DNA of 64,000 bases, from NCBI RefSeq assembly GCF_900113485.1, contig NZ_FOPM01000018.1:26765-90764 (forward strand). The letters run 5' to 3'. Positions 27,786-36,130 of the stretch are shown here, piece after piece. Both the position numbers and the translations under genes were made by a program. A model generated the notes under the pieces. It ran no database searches, was not told where the DNA came from, and saw nothing but the letters and a program-made list of their open reading frames with translations. How positions within the stretch are numbered: position 1 is the first letter of the stretch; each line of letters begins with the position of its first letter. The DNA is from Methylobacterium gossipiicola. GTDB taxonomy: Bacteria > Pseudomonadota > Alphaproteobacteria > Rhizobiales > Beijerinckiaceae.

Positions 27786-28679
27786 TCAGCGTCCCGTCGG
27801 CGCCCCCACCGCCTTGCGCAGGGCGATGAGGAGATCGCCCTCGAAGGCCAGCGCCGAGCCGTAGTGGAAGTCGATGTCGAAGGGCTTGCGCGCGTTCATC
27901 GAGAGGGACGCGCTCTGCATCGCCACGAGCCGCCCGGCATCGTCGAACAGGCCCGAGCCCGATCCGCCGAAGCCGTCGTTGCAATCGTGGCGCAGGCGCC
28001 GGATGCCGCCCTCGCTCGGCGGATCGACCTGGCGGATGGCGCAGGATTCGAGGCTCGCCGACCCGCGATAGTTCTCGTGCCCGCCCGGCGAGACCATCAC
28101 GATGGGCAGCCGCATGGGCCCCTCGCCCAGGGTCGGCGCCTCGGGCAGGGGCTGGGGCCGCGCGCCTTCGACGGGGCGCGCCAGGCGCAGGATCGCCCAA
28201 TCGTCGGTGATGTGCAGCGCGTGTGACCCCGGCACCGCTCCCAGTTCGATGGTGTCGGGAACGAAATCGTAGTTGCGCCCGCCGATCTGGAAGAAGCAGT
28301 CGGCGACCTCCCGCGTGGTCTCGAGGCGGCGATTGCGGAAGTTGTGCGCGTTGAGGACCACCACGGACGGGTCGCCGATGAGCCAGGCGGCGGCGGCTTT
28401 GCGCGGAATCCCGTCCGCCCCGTGGCAGAACAGCACGCCCGCCCCCGGATACCGCGCGATGTCCTCCCCCGTCAGGTCGCGGCGTCCGTCCCGCGGATAG
28501 AGGGCGGCGAGGGTGCGGCCCGGGATATCCTGTGGGTGAAGCTCCCGCGCCGGGGCCGGTCCGGCGGCGCAGACCAGGGCCGCGAGGGTGATCCGGCGCA
28601 CGATCCCGCCGGGGGGCCAAAGGGCGTCCCGCAGGGCGCTGCGCATCCGTCCGAGCCCCCACCCAAGCCCTGGCGCCAT
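27786..28679 (-). CDS. Secreted trypsin-like serine protease
   Basis: 297 residues from ATG 28679 (28646 also possible). Signal region IVRRITLAALVCAAGPAPA. The chymotrypsin-fold triad is recognisable: His112 (LNAHNF), Asp159/160 (ITDDWAILRL) and Ser240 (DGFGGSGSGLFDD). The serine motif is GGSGSG instead of GDSGGP, as in V8/glutamyl-endopeptidase-like enzymes. Cysteines at 85/128 and 213/233 could form disulfides. Divergent from mxaF with which it shares a 350-bp intergenic region. Convergent with the EamA gene, 4 bp apart. Confidence 0.8.
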   Translation of the reverse strand: MAPGLGWGLGRMRSALRDALWPPGGIVRRITLAALVCAAGPAPARELHPQDIPGRTLAALYPRDGRRDLTGEDIARYPGAGVLFCHGADGIPRKAAAAWLIGDPSVVVLNAHNFRNRRLETTREVADCFFQIGGRNYDFVPDTIELGAVPGSHALHITDDWAILRLARPVEGARPQPLPEAPTLGEGPMRLPIVMVSPGGHENYRGSASLESCAIRQVDPPSEGGIRRLRHDCNDGFGGSGSGLFDDAGRLVAMQSASLSMNARKPFDIDFHYGSALAFEGDLLIALRKAVGAPTGR

Positions 28680-28828
28680 CGATCCCCCTCCCGCCTGACG
28701 GCCCGTTCGCCGCGCCGTTGCGACAGTGGTGCGACGGCCCCGGGAGACGGTCAAGCGACGGGGTGCCGCTGCGTAATTTTCAAGCTCAACTTGCCAGAAT
28801 ATCCTAGCTAGAAATGTCGGACTGTCTA

Positions 28829-28858
28829 AAGACTTCGCGCCGCGAAGATGTCTAGAAA
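28829..28858 (+). promoter_or_regulatory. mxaF promoter (predicted)
   Basis: AAGACT at 28829-28834 and TAGAAA at 28853-28858 with an 18-bp spacer. From memory, the M. extorquens mxaF promoter has AAGACA and TAGAAA with similar spacing and a start about 165 nt before the ATG; the same distance results here. A perfect dyad CTTCGCG-C-CGCGAAG (28833-28847) fills the spacer and may bind a regulator. Confidence 0.65.
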
Positions 28859-28889
28859 TAGGGGCTGAAGGAACAGTAATAAGCATCTT

Positions 28890-28910
28890 ATAAGACAAAT
28901 CTAGTCTTAT
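28890..28910 (+). promoter_or_regulatory. Inverted repeat in the mxaF leader
   Basis: Perfect arms ATAAGAC (28890-28896) and GTCTTAT (28904-28910) separated by seven A+T-rich bases, about 25 nt after the predicted transcription start. It could be an operator or a 5'-leader hairpin; the sequence cannot tell which. Confidence 0.55.
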
Positions 28911-29032
28911 GGAAGCTTAAGACCGCAGCGGTTCTTCTGGGACCCGAAGCGGCGATGTTCCGAAACGGCGGGAGAGACAGCCACGCGCGACCGCAAGGTC
29001 GAGAGACGGGGCGGCATCTGAGGAGACGCACG

Positions 29033-30916
29033 ATGATGAGGTACCTGAGTTCCGTGTCGGTGCTGGCCGTGATGGCCCTGGCGCCCATCGGGATGGCCAC
29101 CCAGGCGGCCGCCAACGACAAGCTCGTCGAGATGTCGAAGAGCGACGAAAACTGGGTCATGCCGGGTAAGGACTACGACTCGGACAACTACAGCAAGCTC
29201 AAGCAGATCAACACGAGCAACGTGAAGCAGCTCAAGCCGGCGTGGTCGTTCTCCACCGGCCTGCTGAACGGCCATGAGGGCGCGCCCCTCGTCGTCGATG
29301 GCAAGATGTACATTCACACCTCGTTCCCGAACAACACCTTCGTCCTCGGCCTCGACGATCCGGGCCACATCCTGTGGCAGGACAAGCCGAAGCAGAACCC
29401 GGCCGCCCGCGCCGTCGCCTGCTGCGATCTCGTGAACCGCGGCCTCGCCTACTGGCCGGGCGACGGCAAGGTGCCGGCCCTCATCCTGAAGACGCAGCTC
29501 GACGGCAACGTCGCCGCGCTCAACGCCGAGACCGGCGAGACGGTGTGGAAGGTCGAGAACTCCGACATCAAGATGGGCTCGACCCTGACCATCGCCCCCT
29601 ACGTGGTGAAGGACAAGGTGATCATCGGTTCGTCGGGCGCCGAGCTCGGCGTGCGCGGCTACCTCACCGCCTACGACGTGAAGACCGGTGCCCAGGTCTG
29701 GCGCGCCTACGCCACGGGTCCGGACAAGGATCTGCTCCTGGCGCCCGACTTCAACGTCAAGAACGCCCATTACGGTCAGAAGGGCCTCGGCACCGCGACC
29801 TGGGAGGGCGATGCCTGGAAGATCGGCGGCGGCACCAACTGGGGCTGGTACGCCTACGATCCCGGCACCAACCTGATCTACTTCGGCACCGGCAACCCGG
29901 CGCCGTGGAACGAGACCATGCGCCCCGGCGACAACAAGTGGACGATGACCATCTTCGGTCGCGACGCCGATACGGGTGAAGCCAAGTTCGGCTACCAGAA
30001 GACCCCGCACGACGAGTGGGATTACGCCGGCGTCAACGTGATGATGCTGTCGAACCAGAAGGACAAGGACGGCAAGGAACGCAAGCTCCTCACCCATCCG
30101 GACCGCAACGGCATCGTCTACACCCTCGACCGGACGGACGGCTCGCTCGTCTCGGCCAACAAGCTCGACGACACCGTCAACGTCTTCAAGTCCGTCGACC
30201 TGAAGACTGGCCAGCCGGTGCGCGACCCCGAGTACGGCACCCGGATGGACCACCTCGCCAAGGACGTCTGTCCCTCGGCCATGGGCTACCACAACCAGGG
30301 CCACGATTCCTATGATCCGGAGCGCAAGCTCTTCTACATGGGCATCAACCACATCTGCATGGATTGGGAGCCCTTCATGCTTCCGTACCGTGCGGGTCAG
30401 TTCTTCGTCGGTGCGACGCTGAACATGTACCCCGGCCCGAAGGGTGACCGTCAGAACTACGAGGGTCTCGGCCAGATCAAGGCCTACAACGCCATCACCG
30501 GCGAATATAAGTGGGACAAGATGGAGCGTTTCGCCGTGTGGGGCGGAACGATGGCCACCGCCGGCGACCTCGTGTTCTACGGAACGCTGGATGGCTACAT
30601 CAAGGCCCGCAACTCCGACAACGGCGACCTCCTCTGGAAGTTCAAGCTGCCGTCGGGCGCCATCGGCTACCCGATCACCTACAGCCACAAGGGTGATCAG
30701 TACGTCGCCATCTACTACGGCGTCGGTGGTTGGCCGGGCGTGGGCCTCGTGTTCGATCTCCAGGATCCGACCGCCGGCCTCGGTGCCGTGGGCGCCTTCA
30801 AGAAGCTCGCCAACTACACCCAGATGGGCGGCGGCGTGATGGTGTTCTCGCTGAACGGCAAGGGTCCGTACGACGATCCGAACGTCGGCGAGTACCAGAC
30901 GGCCGCCAAGAAGTAA
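29033..30916 (+). CDS. mxaF: Methanol dehydrogenase large subunit, Ca/PQQ type
   Basis: 627 residues; periplasmic quinoprotein oxidising methanol to formaldehyde. Signal peptide 1-27 (cut before NDKLVE). Numbered from the mature protein, the known active-site residues fall exactly in place: vicinal disulfide Cys103-Cys104 (130-131 here), calcium ligands Glu177 and Asn261 (204, 288), PQQ-stacking Trp243 (270) and catalytic Asp303 (330, in DEWDYAG). Residue 332 is Ala; lanthanide XoxF enzymes have Asp there, so this is the calcium form. Several beta-propeller Trp motifs follow. ATG 29033 is preceded by GAGGAGACG. First gene of the mxa cluster. Confidence 0.98.
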   Translation: MMRYLSSVSVLAVMALAPIGMATQAAANDKLVEMSKSDENWVMPGKDYDSDNYSKLKQINTSNVKQLKPAWSFSTGLLNGHEGAPLVVDGKMYIHTSFPNNTFVLGLDDPGHILWQDKPKQNPAARAVACCDLVNRGLAYWPGDGKVPALILKTQLDGNVAALNAETGETVWKVENSDIKMGSTLTIAPYVVKDKVIIGSSGAELGVRGYLTAYDVKTGAQVWRAYATGPDKDLLLAPDFNVKNAHYGQKGLGTATWEGDAWKIGGGTNWGWYAYDPGTNLIYFGTGNPAPWNETMRPGDNKWTMTIFGRDADTGEAKFGYQKTPHDEWDYAGVNVMMLSNQKDKDGKERKLLTHPDRNGIVYTLDRTDGSLVSANKLDDTVNVFKSVDLKTGQPVRDPEYGTRMDHLAKDVCPSAMGYHNQGHDSYDPERKLFYMGINHICMDWEPFMLPYRAGQFFVGATLNMYPGPKGDRQNYEGLGQIKAYNAITGEYKWDKMERFAVWGGTMATAGDLVFYGTLDGYIKARNSDNGDLLWKFKLPSGAIGYPITYSHKGDQYVAIYYGVGGWPGVGLVFDLQDPTAGLGAVGAFKKLANYTQMGGGVMVFSLNGKGPYDDPNVGEYQTAAKK

Positions 30917-30936
30917 GGCCCGCGACCTGAACACGG

Positions 30937-30963
30937 CCCCCGCCGACGACCCGTCGGCGGGGG
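30937..30963 (+). terminator. Hairpin between mxaF and mxaJ
   Basis: Perfect 11-bp GC-rich stem (CCCCCGCCGAC with GTCGGCGGGGG) and five-base loop, 20 bp after the mxaF stop, followed by CTTCTC without a real T-run. More likely an attenuating or 3'-end-protecting hairpin than a full terminator, because the operon continues. Confidence 0.75.
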
Positions 30964-31059
30964 CTTCTCAAGACGATCCCGCGCGCGAAGGCCAATGTGA
31001 GGACACGCCATGTCCCGCCGCCGCGCAGCTCAAGAACAACCGAACAACGGATCATCTCC

Positions 31060-31935
31060 ATGTCGCTCGTCACCGGACGTCGCCGCGCGGCGCTCTCGGC
31101 CGCCTCGCTCCTGGCGCTGGCCTGCCTGTCCTCAGCTCACGCCGCCGAGGATGCGGCGAAGGCTCCGGCGCCCGCCGACGATACCACCCTGCGCATCTGC
31201 GCGGCGGTGCAGCCGCCCCTGTCGATGAAGGACGGATCGGGGCTGGAGAACCGGATCGCGACGACCGTCGCCGAGGCCATGGGGCGCAAGGCCCAGTTCG
31301 TGTGGATCGAAAAGCCGGCGATCTATCTCGTGCGCGACGGCCTCGACAAGAAACTCTGCGACGTGGTGGTGGGGCTCGACAGCGACGACCCGCGCGTCCT
31401 CGCCACCAAGCCATATTACCGCAGCGGTTACGTCTTCATCACCCGCGCCGACCGCGATCTCGACATCAAGTCCTGGGCCGATCCGCGCCTGAAGAGCGTC
31501 GACCACATGGTGGTGGGCTTCGGCACGCCCGGCGAGGTGATGCTGAAGGATATCGGCCGCTACGAGGAGGACATGGCCTACCTCTACTCGCTGGTGAATT
31601 TCCGCGCCCCGCGCAATCAATACACCCAGATCGATCCGGCCCGGATGGTGAGTGAAGTCGCCGGCGGCAAGGCCGATGTCGCCGTGGCCTTCGGCCCCGA
31701 CGTCGCCCGCTACGTCAAGGAGTCGAGCACGCCGCTCCGCGTGACCCCCGTGCCCGACGACACCGTGCGCAGCGACGGTCAGAAATTGCCCCAGAGCTTC
31801 GACCAATCCATGGGCGTCCGCCGTGACGACACCGCCCTGAAGGCCGCCTTGGACGCCGGCATCGCCAAGGCGAAGCCCCAGATCGACGCGATCCTGAAGC
31901 AGGAGGGGGTCCCCCTCTCGGTCGCCTCGAACTGA
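31060..31935 (+). CDS. mxaJ: MxaJ, periplasmic solute-binding-like protein of methanol oxidation
   Basis: 291 residues. Signal peptide ending SSAHA, then a bacterial periplasmic-binding-protein (type 2) fold: TLRICAAVQPPLSMKDGSGLENRI, CDVVVGLDSDDPRVLATKPYYRSGYVFI and GKADVAVAFGPDVARYV. MxaJ is needed for active methanol dehydrogenase, probably as a chaperone during assembly; it is not a transporter subunit. Second gene of the cluster, after the mxaF hairpin. Confidence 0.95.
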   Translation: MSLVTGRRRAALSAASLLALACLSSAHAAEDAAKAPAPADDTTLRICAAVQPPLSMKDGSGLENRIATTVAEAMGRKAQFVWIEKPAIYLVRDGLDKKLCDVVVGLDSDDPRVLATKPYYRSGYVFITRADRDLDIKSWADPRLKSVDHMVVGFGTPGEVMLKDIGRYEEDMAYLYSLVNFRAPRNQYTQIDPARMVSEVAGGKADVAVAFGPDVARYVKESSTPLRVTPVPDDTVRSDGQKLPQSFDQSMGVRRDDTALKAALDAGIAKAKPQIDAILKQEGVPLSVASN

Positions 31936-32021
31936 TCCGCATCGGCCGCCCCGGGCCTGATCCCGAGGCGGGCCACCCTAGAGTACGGCCCATCGGCCGA
32001 AACCCCTGTCAGAGCGAATTC

Positions 32022-32627
32022 ATGCGTCATTTCAAAGGCCTTCTGGCCGGTTTCGTCGGCCTCGGCCTCGTCACTGCCGGGCTCTCAGCCGGCTTCTCCG
32101 CCCTCGCCCAGCCCGCGGGCGGCCCCCAGACCGGAATCGTCTTCCGCAACACCGTGACGGGTGAACCGCTCGACGTGTCCCAAGGCAAGGAAGGCGGCCG
32201 CGACACGCCGGCCGTGAAGGAGTTCCTCCAGACCGGCAAGAACCTCTACATCGACGACAAGTCTTGCCTGCGCAACGGCGAATCCCTGTTCGCGACCTCG
32301 TGCTCGGGCTGTCACGGGCACTTGGCCGAGGGCAAGCTCGGCCCCGGCCTCAACGACAATTACTGGACCTATCCGTCCAACACCGAGGATACCGGCCTGT
32401 TCGCCACCATCTTCGGCGGCGCCAACGGCATGATGGGGCCGCACAACGAGAATCTGACCCCCGACGAGATGCTGCAGACCATCGCGTGGATCCGGCACCT
32501 CTACACCGGCCCGGTCAAGGATGCGGTCTGGCTCAATGCCGATCAGAAGAAGAATTACACGCCCTACAAGCAGGGCGAGACCTTCCCCAAGGACGTGAAG
32601 GGCCAGTGCAAGCCGCTGGAGAACTAG
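32022..32627 (+). CDS. mxaG: Cytochrome cL, electron acceptor of methanol dehydrogenase
   Basis: 201 residues. Signal peptide ending SALAQ, then a class I c-type cytochrome with a single heme site CSGCH (C94, C97, H98) and Met137/138 (NGMMGPH) as the axial ligand. It takes electrons from PQQ in MxaF and passes them to cytochrome cH. Acidic patches and the C-terminal YTPYKQGETFPKDVKGQCKP are typical of cytochrome cL. Confidence 0.96.
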   Translation: MRHFKGLLAGFVGLGLVTAGLSAGFSALAQPAGGPQTGIVFRNTVTGEPLDVSQGKEGGRDTPAVKEFLQTGKNLYIDDKSCLRNGESLFATSCSGCHGHLAEGKLGPGLNDNYWTYPSNTEDTGLFATIFGGANGMMGPHNENLTPDEMLQTIAWIRHLYTGPVKDAVWLNADQKKNYTPYKQGETFPKDVKGQCKPLEN

Positions 32628-32713
32628 CGTCCCTGGGAAGTCACGCTGCGCGAGGCCCGCGCGGTGAATGAGAGCGGCCCGTGCCGCGCCAACCATAAAC
32701 GGAGGAGACAGAC

Positions 32714-33004
32714 ATGCGGACGTTCATTTTTGCGGTGGCGCTCGGTGCAGGCGCGATGCTGGCGGCTCCGGCGATGGCTTACGATGGCACCAAGTGCAAG
32801 GCCGCCGGCAATTGCTGGGAGCCGAAGCCCGGCTTCCCGGAGAAGATCGCCGGTACGAAGTACGATCCCAAGCACGACCCGAAGGAGCTGAACAAGCAGG
32901 CCGAGTCGATCAAGGGCATGGAAGAGCGCAACGCGAAGCGCATCGAAGCCGCGAAGAAGACCGGCAAGTTCGAGTACGACGTCACCAAGCTGTCGGCGAA
33001 CTGA
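32714..33004 (+). CDS. mxaI: Methanol dehydrogenase small subunit
   Basis: 96 residues: 22-residue signal peptide (cut after APAMA) and a 74-residue mature chain, the known size of the beta subunit. Starts YDGTKCKAAGNCWEPKPG with a disulfide pair, then a very Lys-rich helix (MEERNAKRIEAAKKTGKFEYD) that wraps around MxaF. Strong Shine-Dalgarno GGAGGAGA at 32700-32707. XoxF-type enzymes lack this subunit, which again supports the calcium system. Confidence 0.97.
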   Translation: MRTFIFAVALGAGAMLAAPAMAYDGTKCKAAGNCWEPKPGFPEKIAGTKYDPKHDPKELNKQAESIKGMEERNAKRIEAAKKTGKFEYDVTKLSAN

Positions 33005-33118
33005 ACCGGTTCCGCGCGAGGTGCGTCCTCGCGCAGGGCGCTCCTTCCGGACCGTCCCCGAATTGGTCCGTCGGTGCGGCGACCGTTCTCACGAACGTCG
33101 GCGTCAGGCGCGACAGAA

Positions 33119-33142
33119 CCCCTCTCCCGTCTGGGAGAGGGG
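33119..33142 (+). terminator. Hairpin between mxaI and mxaR
   Basis: Perfect 10-bp stem CCCCTCTCCC with GGGAGAGGGG and loop GTCT, about 115 bp after mxaI. Similar pyrimidine/purine palindromes are dispersed in many alphaproteobacterial genomes. No T-run follows, so it may act as an RNA processing or stability element separating the abundant F-J-G-I part from the rest. Confidence 0.65.
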
Positions 33143-33285
33143 GCTCACGATGATCCGATCAAGGCATGAACAGGGTGGCGCGCCGCGCGAGGCGCGAAGG
33201 GCCAAGCCCGCCACGAAATGCCGTTCCCGGGCGGCCGGACCGTCTCTCGGCTCAATCTTACGTTGGAAGAATCCAAGGCCCCCTG

Positions 33286-34317
33286 ATGAATGAAACCCGC
33301 CCCGGCGACGCGATGCTCACCGATTGGCGCCAGGCCGCCGTCCGGTTCGAGCGGGCCGTGAGCGGGGCCGTCGTCGGGCAGGACCGGGCGATCCGCCTGC
33401 TCACCATCGCGATCTTCGCCCGTGGCCACGTGCTGCTGGAGGGGGATGTCGGCGTCGGCAAGACCACCCTGCTGCGGGCCGTCGCCCGGGCGCTCGGGGG
33501 CGCCTACGAGCGCGTCGAGGGCACCGTCGACATGATGCCCACGGACCTCGTCTACCACACCTATCTCGCCGAGGACGGGCGACCCCGCGTCGAGCCAGGG
33601 CCGGTCCTGCGCCGGGCCGAGGACCTGTCGATCTTCTTCTTCAACGAGATCAACCGCGCCCGGCCCCAGGTGCATTCCCTGCTCCTGCGCCTCATGGCGG
33701 AGCGCAGCCTCACCGCGTTCAACCGCGAATACCGTTTCCCCAACCTTCAGGTCTTCGCTGATCGCAACCGCGTCGAGCGCGAGGAGACCTTCGAGCTGCC
33801 GGCCGCCGCCCGCGACCGCTTCCTCATGGAGATCGGCCTGGAGGCGCCGCGCGATGCCGAGAGCCGCCGCGCCCTCGTGTTCGATCCGCGCTTCCACGAC
33901 ACCGACGCGCTCATCGACGGCATCGCGGCCGATGTCCTCGACCACGCGGCGATTCCCGGCATCGCCCGCGCGATCCAGCACGGGGTTCAGGCGAGTCCCG
34001 CCATCGAGACCTATGTCGTCGGCCTGTGGGAAGCCCTGGTGCGGCCGGGGGGCGCCGGCATCCGCCTCTCCGGTATCGACATGGACGCCCTCGTGCAGGG
34101 CGGAGCCTCGCCGCGCGGCGTCGCCTTCCTCGTGCGCGCCGCGAAGGTCCGGGCCTGGCTCGAGAACCGCACCTTCCTCGTGCCCGAGGACATCCGCGCC
34201 GTGTTCCCCGATGTGATGGCGCACCGCGTGTTCCTCGAACCCGTCTACGAGATGCGCCGCGCCACCATCGTGCCCGATCTCTGCCGCGCCGTGTTCGACA
34301 CGGTGCCGGCCCCATGA
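33286..34317 (+). CDS. mxaR: MxaR, MoxR-family AAA ATPase
   Basis: 343 residues. MoxR AAA+ ATPase with Walker A GDVGVGKTT (53-61) and Walker B IFFFNEINRA, then LFA-like sensor segments. MoxR proteins act as ATP-driven chaperones with von Willebrand-domain partners; in this cluster they are linked to calcium insertion into methanol dehydrogenase. ATG 33286 was chosen: upstream in-frame codons are Arg-rich and in the mxaI-mxaR gap. Its stop overlaps the mxaS start (ATGA). Confidence 0.94.
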   Translation: MNETRPGDAMLTDWRQAAVRFERAVSGAVVGQDRAIRLLTIAIFARGHVLLEGDVGVGKTTLLRAVARALGGAYERVEGTVDMMPTDLVYHTYLAEDGRPRVEPGPVLRRAEDLSIFFFNEINRARPQVHSLLLRLMAERSLTAFNREYRFPNLQVFADRNRVEREETFELPAAARDRFLMEIGLEAPRDAESRRALVFDPRFHDTDALIDGIAADVLDHAAIPGIARAIQHGVQASPAIETYVVGLWEALVRPGGAGIRLSGIDMDALVQGGASPRGVAFLVRAAKVRAWLENRTFLVPEDIRAVFPDVMAHRVFLEPVYEMRRATIVPDLCRAVFDTVPAP

Positions 34318-35189
34318 CGGCGGGCGAAGCCGCGCGGGTCGAGACCGCGCAGCCCGACATCGTCTACCGCCCGCGCGGGCGGGTGCCGGGCACGAGCGTC
34401 GGCGCCCATCGCGGGCGGGATGCCGGGGGGCTCGGTACGTTCCGCGATCAGGTTCCGTTCCTGCGGATGCCCGATGCGCGCCGCATCGACGTGCGCGCGA
34501 CCCTGCGCGACCCGTTCGAGGGCACGCATGTGCGCCGGTTCGAGAGCCGCACGGCCGTCGAGGTGTGGGCGCTCGTCGATCTCTCCGCCTCCATGCGCTA
34601 CCGGGGCGAGGCCGACCGGATGGACCTCGTGGCCGCCCTCTGCGCGAGCCTCGCGGCCTCCGCGACCCGCATCGGCGACAGCTTCGGATTGCTGGGCTGT
34701 GACGGCGCCGTGCGCGAGGACGTTTCGCTGCCGCCGACCCGCCGACGCGGCATCGGCCCCGCCATCCGCGAACGTCTGCTCGCCGCGCCCTGCACGGCCG
34801 CGCGGGCCGATGGCCTGCGCGAGGCGGGCCGTCGCCTCGTGGGGCGCCCGAAGATCGTGTTCGTGATCTCGGATTTCCGCTGGCCCGAGGCCCTCGTGGC
34901 GGAAGTGTTCTCCGGCCTCGCCCGCCACGACCTCGTTCCCGTGGTGCTGGCCGATCCGTCCGAGGACGAAGGCCTGCCGGCCTGGGGCCTCATGGAACTC
35001 GACGACCTCGAAGGCGCCGGGCGCCGCACTGTGTTCATGCGCCCGGCCCTGCGCCGACGCTGGCTCGCTCACGAGCAGGCCCGTGCCGATACCCTGCGCC
35101 GCATCGCCACCGCCTACGGACGCCCGCCGTTCCGCCTCGCCGGACGGTTCGAGGCCGAGGCCCTCACCCGCCACCTCATCGGGACCTGA
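34314..35189 (+). CDS. mxaS: MxaS, DUF58-type protein
   Basis: 291 residues, cytoplasmic. Contains the DUF58 region around FESRTAVEVWALVDLSASM, a degenerate von Willebrand MIDAS (DLSAS), and KIVFVISDFRW. Encoded between the MoxR ATPase and MxaA with overlapping codons on both sides (ATGA and TGATG), which is the usual order. Thought to work with MxaR, MxaA, MxaC, MxaK and MxaL in calcium loading of MxaF. Confidence 0.92.
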   Translation: MTAGEAARVETAQPDIVYRPRGRVPGTSVGAHRGRDAGGLGTFRDQVPFLRMPDARRIDVRATLRDPFEGTHVRRFESRTAVEVWALVDLSASMRYRGEADRMDLVAALCASLAASATRIGDSFGLLGCDGAVREDVSLPPTRRRGIGPAIRERLLAAPCTAARADGLREAGRRLVGRPKIVFVISDFRWPEALVAEVFSGLARHDLVPVVLADPSEDEGLPAWGLMELDDLEGAGRRTVFMRPALRRRWLAHEQARADTLRRIATAYGRPPFRLAGRFEAEALTRHLIGT

Positions 35190-36130
35190 TGCGCGTCCGT
35201 CCGCTTCCCCTCGCCGTCCTCGCCCTGCTCTGGGCCGGTGCCGCGCAGGCCCAGGTTCGCAGCGTCGAAGTCCGCGCGCCGCGCGCGTTCGGCTATTTCC
35301 TCGGCGACCTCGTGCGGGCTCAGGTCGACATCGTCGTGGATGCGGGCTTCTCCCTCCAGGCGGCTTCGCTGCCGCAGCCCGGACCGCAGGCCTACTGGCT
35401 CGACCTGCGCGATCTGCGCGTCGCGGATCTCGGCCCCGAAAAGACTTCCGAGGGCGAGGCCCGTCGGGTCCGCCTCTTCCTGACCTACCAGAATTTCTAC
35501 GCCGCCCTCGATGTCCGCGCCCTGGAGATTCCAGGATTCGCCGTCACTTTCGAGAATGTCGGCGTCCACGGCGCCACCACCGCCACGGCGCAGGTCCCGG
35601 CGTGGTCGTTCACGATTTCGCCCCTGCGCGAGGTGGTGCCGCCCACCCGCGAGAATCCGGTCGATTACATGCGGCCGGACGGTCGCGTCGCGGCCGTGGA
35701 TGCGGGCCCCCTGTGGTGGGGCGCGGGAGGCTTCGCCTCCCTCGCCCTGCTGGCCCTCGCGGGCGTTGCCCGTGACCGGGCCTGGGGTCCGTTCCGGACG
35801 CGGCGCGGACGCCCGTTCGGAGCCGCCCTGGCGCAGCTGCGCCGCCTCCGCCGCGCGCCCGATGCGGAGGCCGCCTATGGCGAGGCCCTGCTCGCCCTGC
35901 ATCGTGGCCTCGACGCCACCGATGGCCGCCGGGTTCTCGCCGACGATCTGCCCGGCTTCCTCGCTCGCCACCCCGCCTACCGTCCGGATGCGGGAGCCTT
36001 GGGCAACCTCCTCGGCGCCTCCCGCCTCGCCTTCTTTGGTCCCGGCCTCGCCGCCGCCCGCGCCGCCCTGCCCTGGCCGGCCCTCGAGGCTCTAGCCCGG
36101 CGCCTCGCCGCCATCGAGCGGGCGGCATGA
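35189..36130 (+). CDS. mxaA: MxaA, membrane protein for calcium insertion
   Basis: 313 residues. Signal peptide ending AGAAQA, a periplasmic beta-rich part (to about 170), one transmembrane segment (GPLWWGAGGFASLALLALAG) and a cytoplasmic helical C-terminal part. mxaA mutants of M. extorquens make an inactive, calcium-poor enzyme. Start overlaps the mxaS stop by one base; the end overlaps mxaC. Confidence 0.93.
   Translation: MRVRPLPLAVLALLWAGAAQAQVRSVEVRAPRAFGYFLGDLVRAQVDIVVDAGFSLQAASLPQPGPQAYWLDLRDLRVADLGPEKTSEGEARRVRLFLTYQNFYAALDVRALEIPGFAVTFENVGVHGATTATAQVPAWSFTISPLREVVPPTRENPVDYMRPDGRVAAVDAGPLWWGAGGFASLALLALAGVARDRAWGPFRTRRGRPFGAALAQLRRLRRAPDAEAAYGEALLALHRGLDATDGRRVLADDLPGFLARHPAYRPDAGALGNLLGASRLAFFGPGLAAARAALPWPALEALARRLAAIERAA

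Larger units (their letters stand above)
28680..29032 (+). other. Divergent intergenic/leader region of the mxa cluster
   Basis: 353 bp between the protease gene and mxaF. It contains the predicted promoter, two CTAGAAAT direct repeats (28808-28815, 28852-28859) and an inverted repeat in the leader (entries below). The proposed leader is about 165 nt. The Shine-Dalgarno GGAGA at 29022-29026 lies just before the mxaF ATG. Confidence 0.75.

Noticed and set aside
29033..30916. Possibility that the dehydrogenase is a lanthanide XoxF
   Set aside because: Residue 332 after the catalytic Asp330 is Ala, where XoxF has Asp, and the gene sits with mxaJ, mxaG, mxaI and the calcium-insertion genes.
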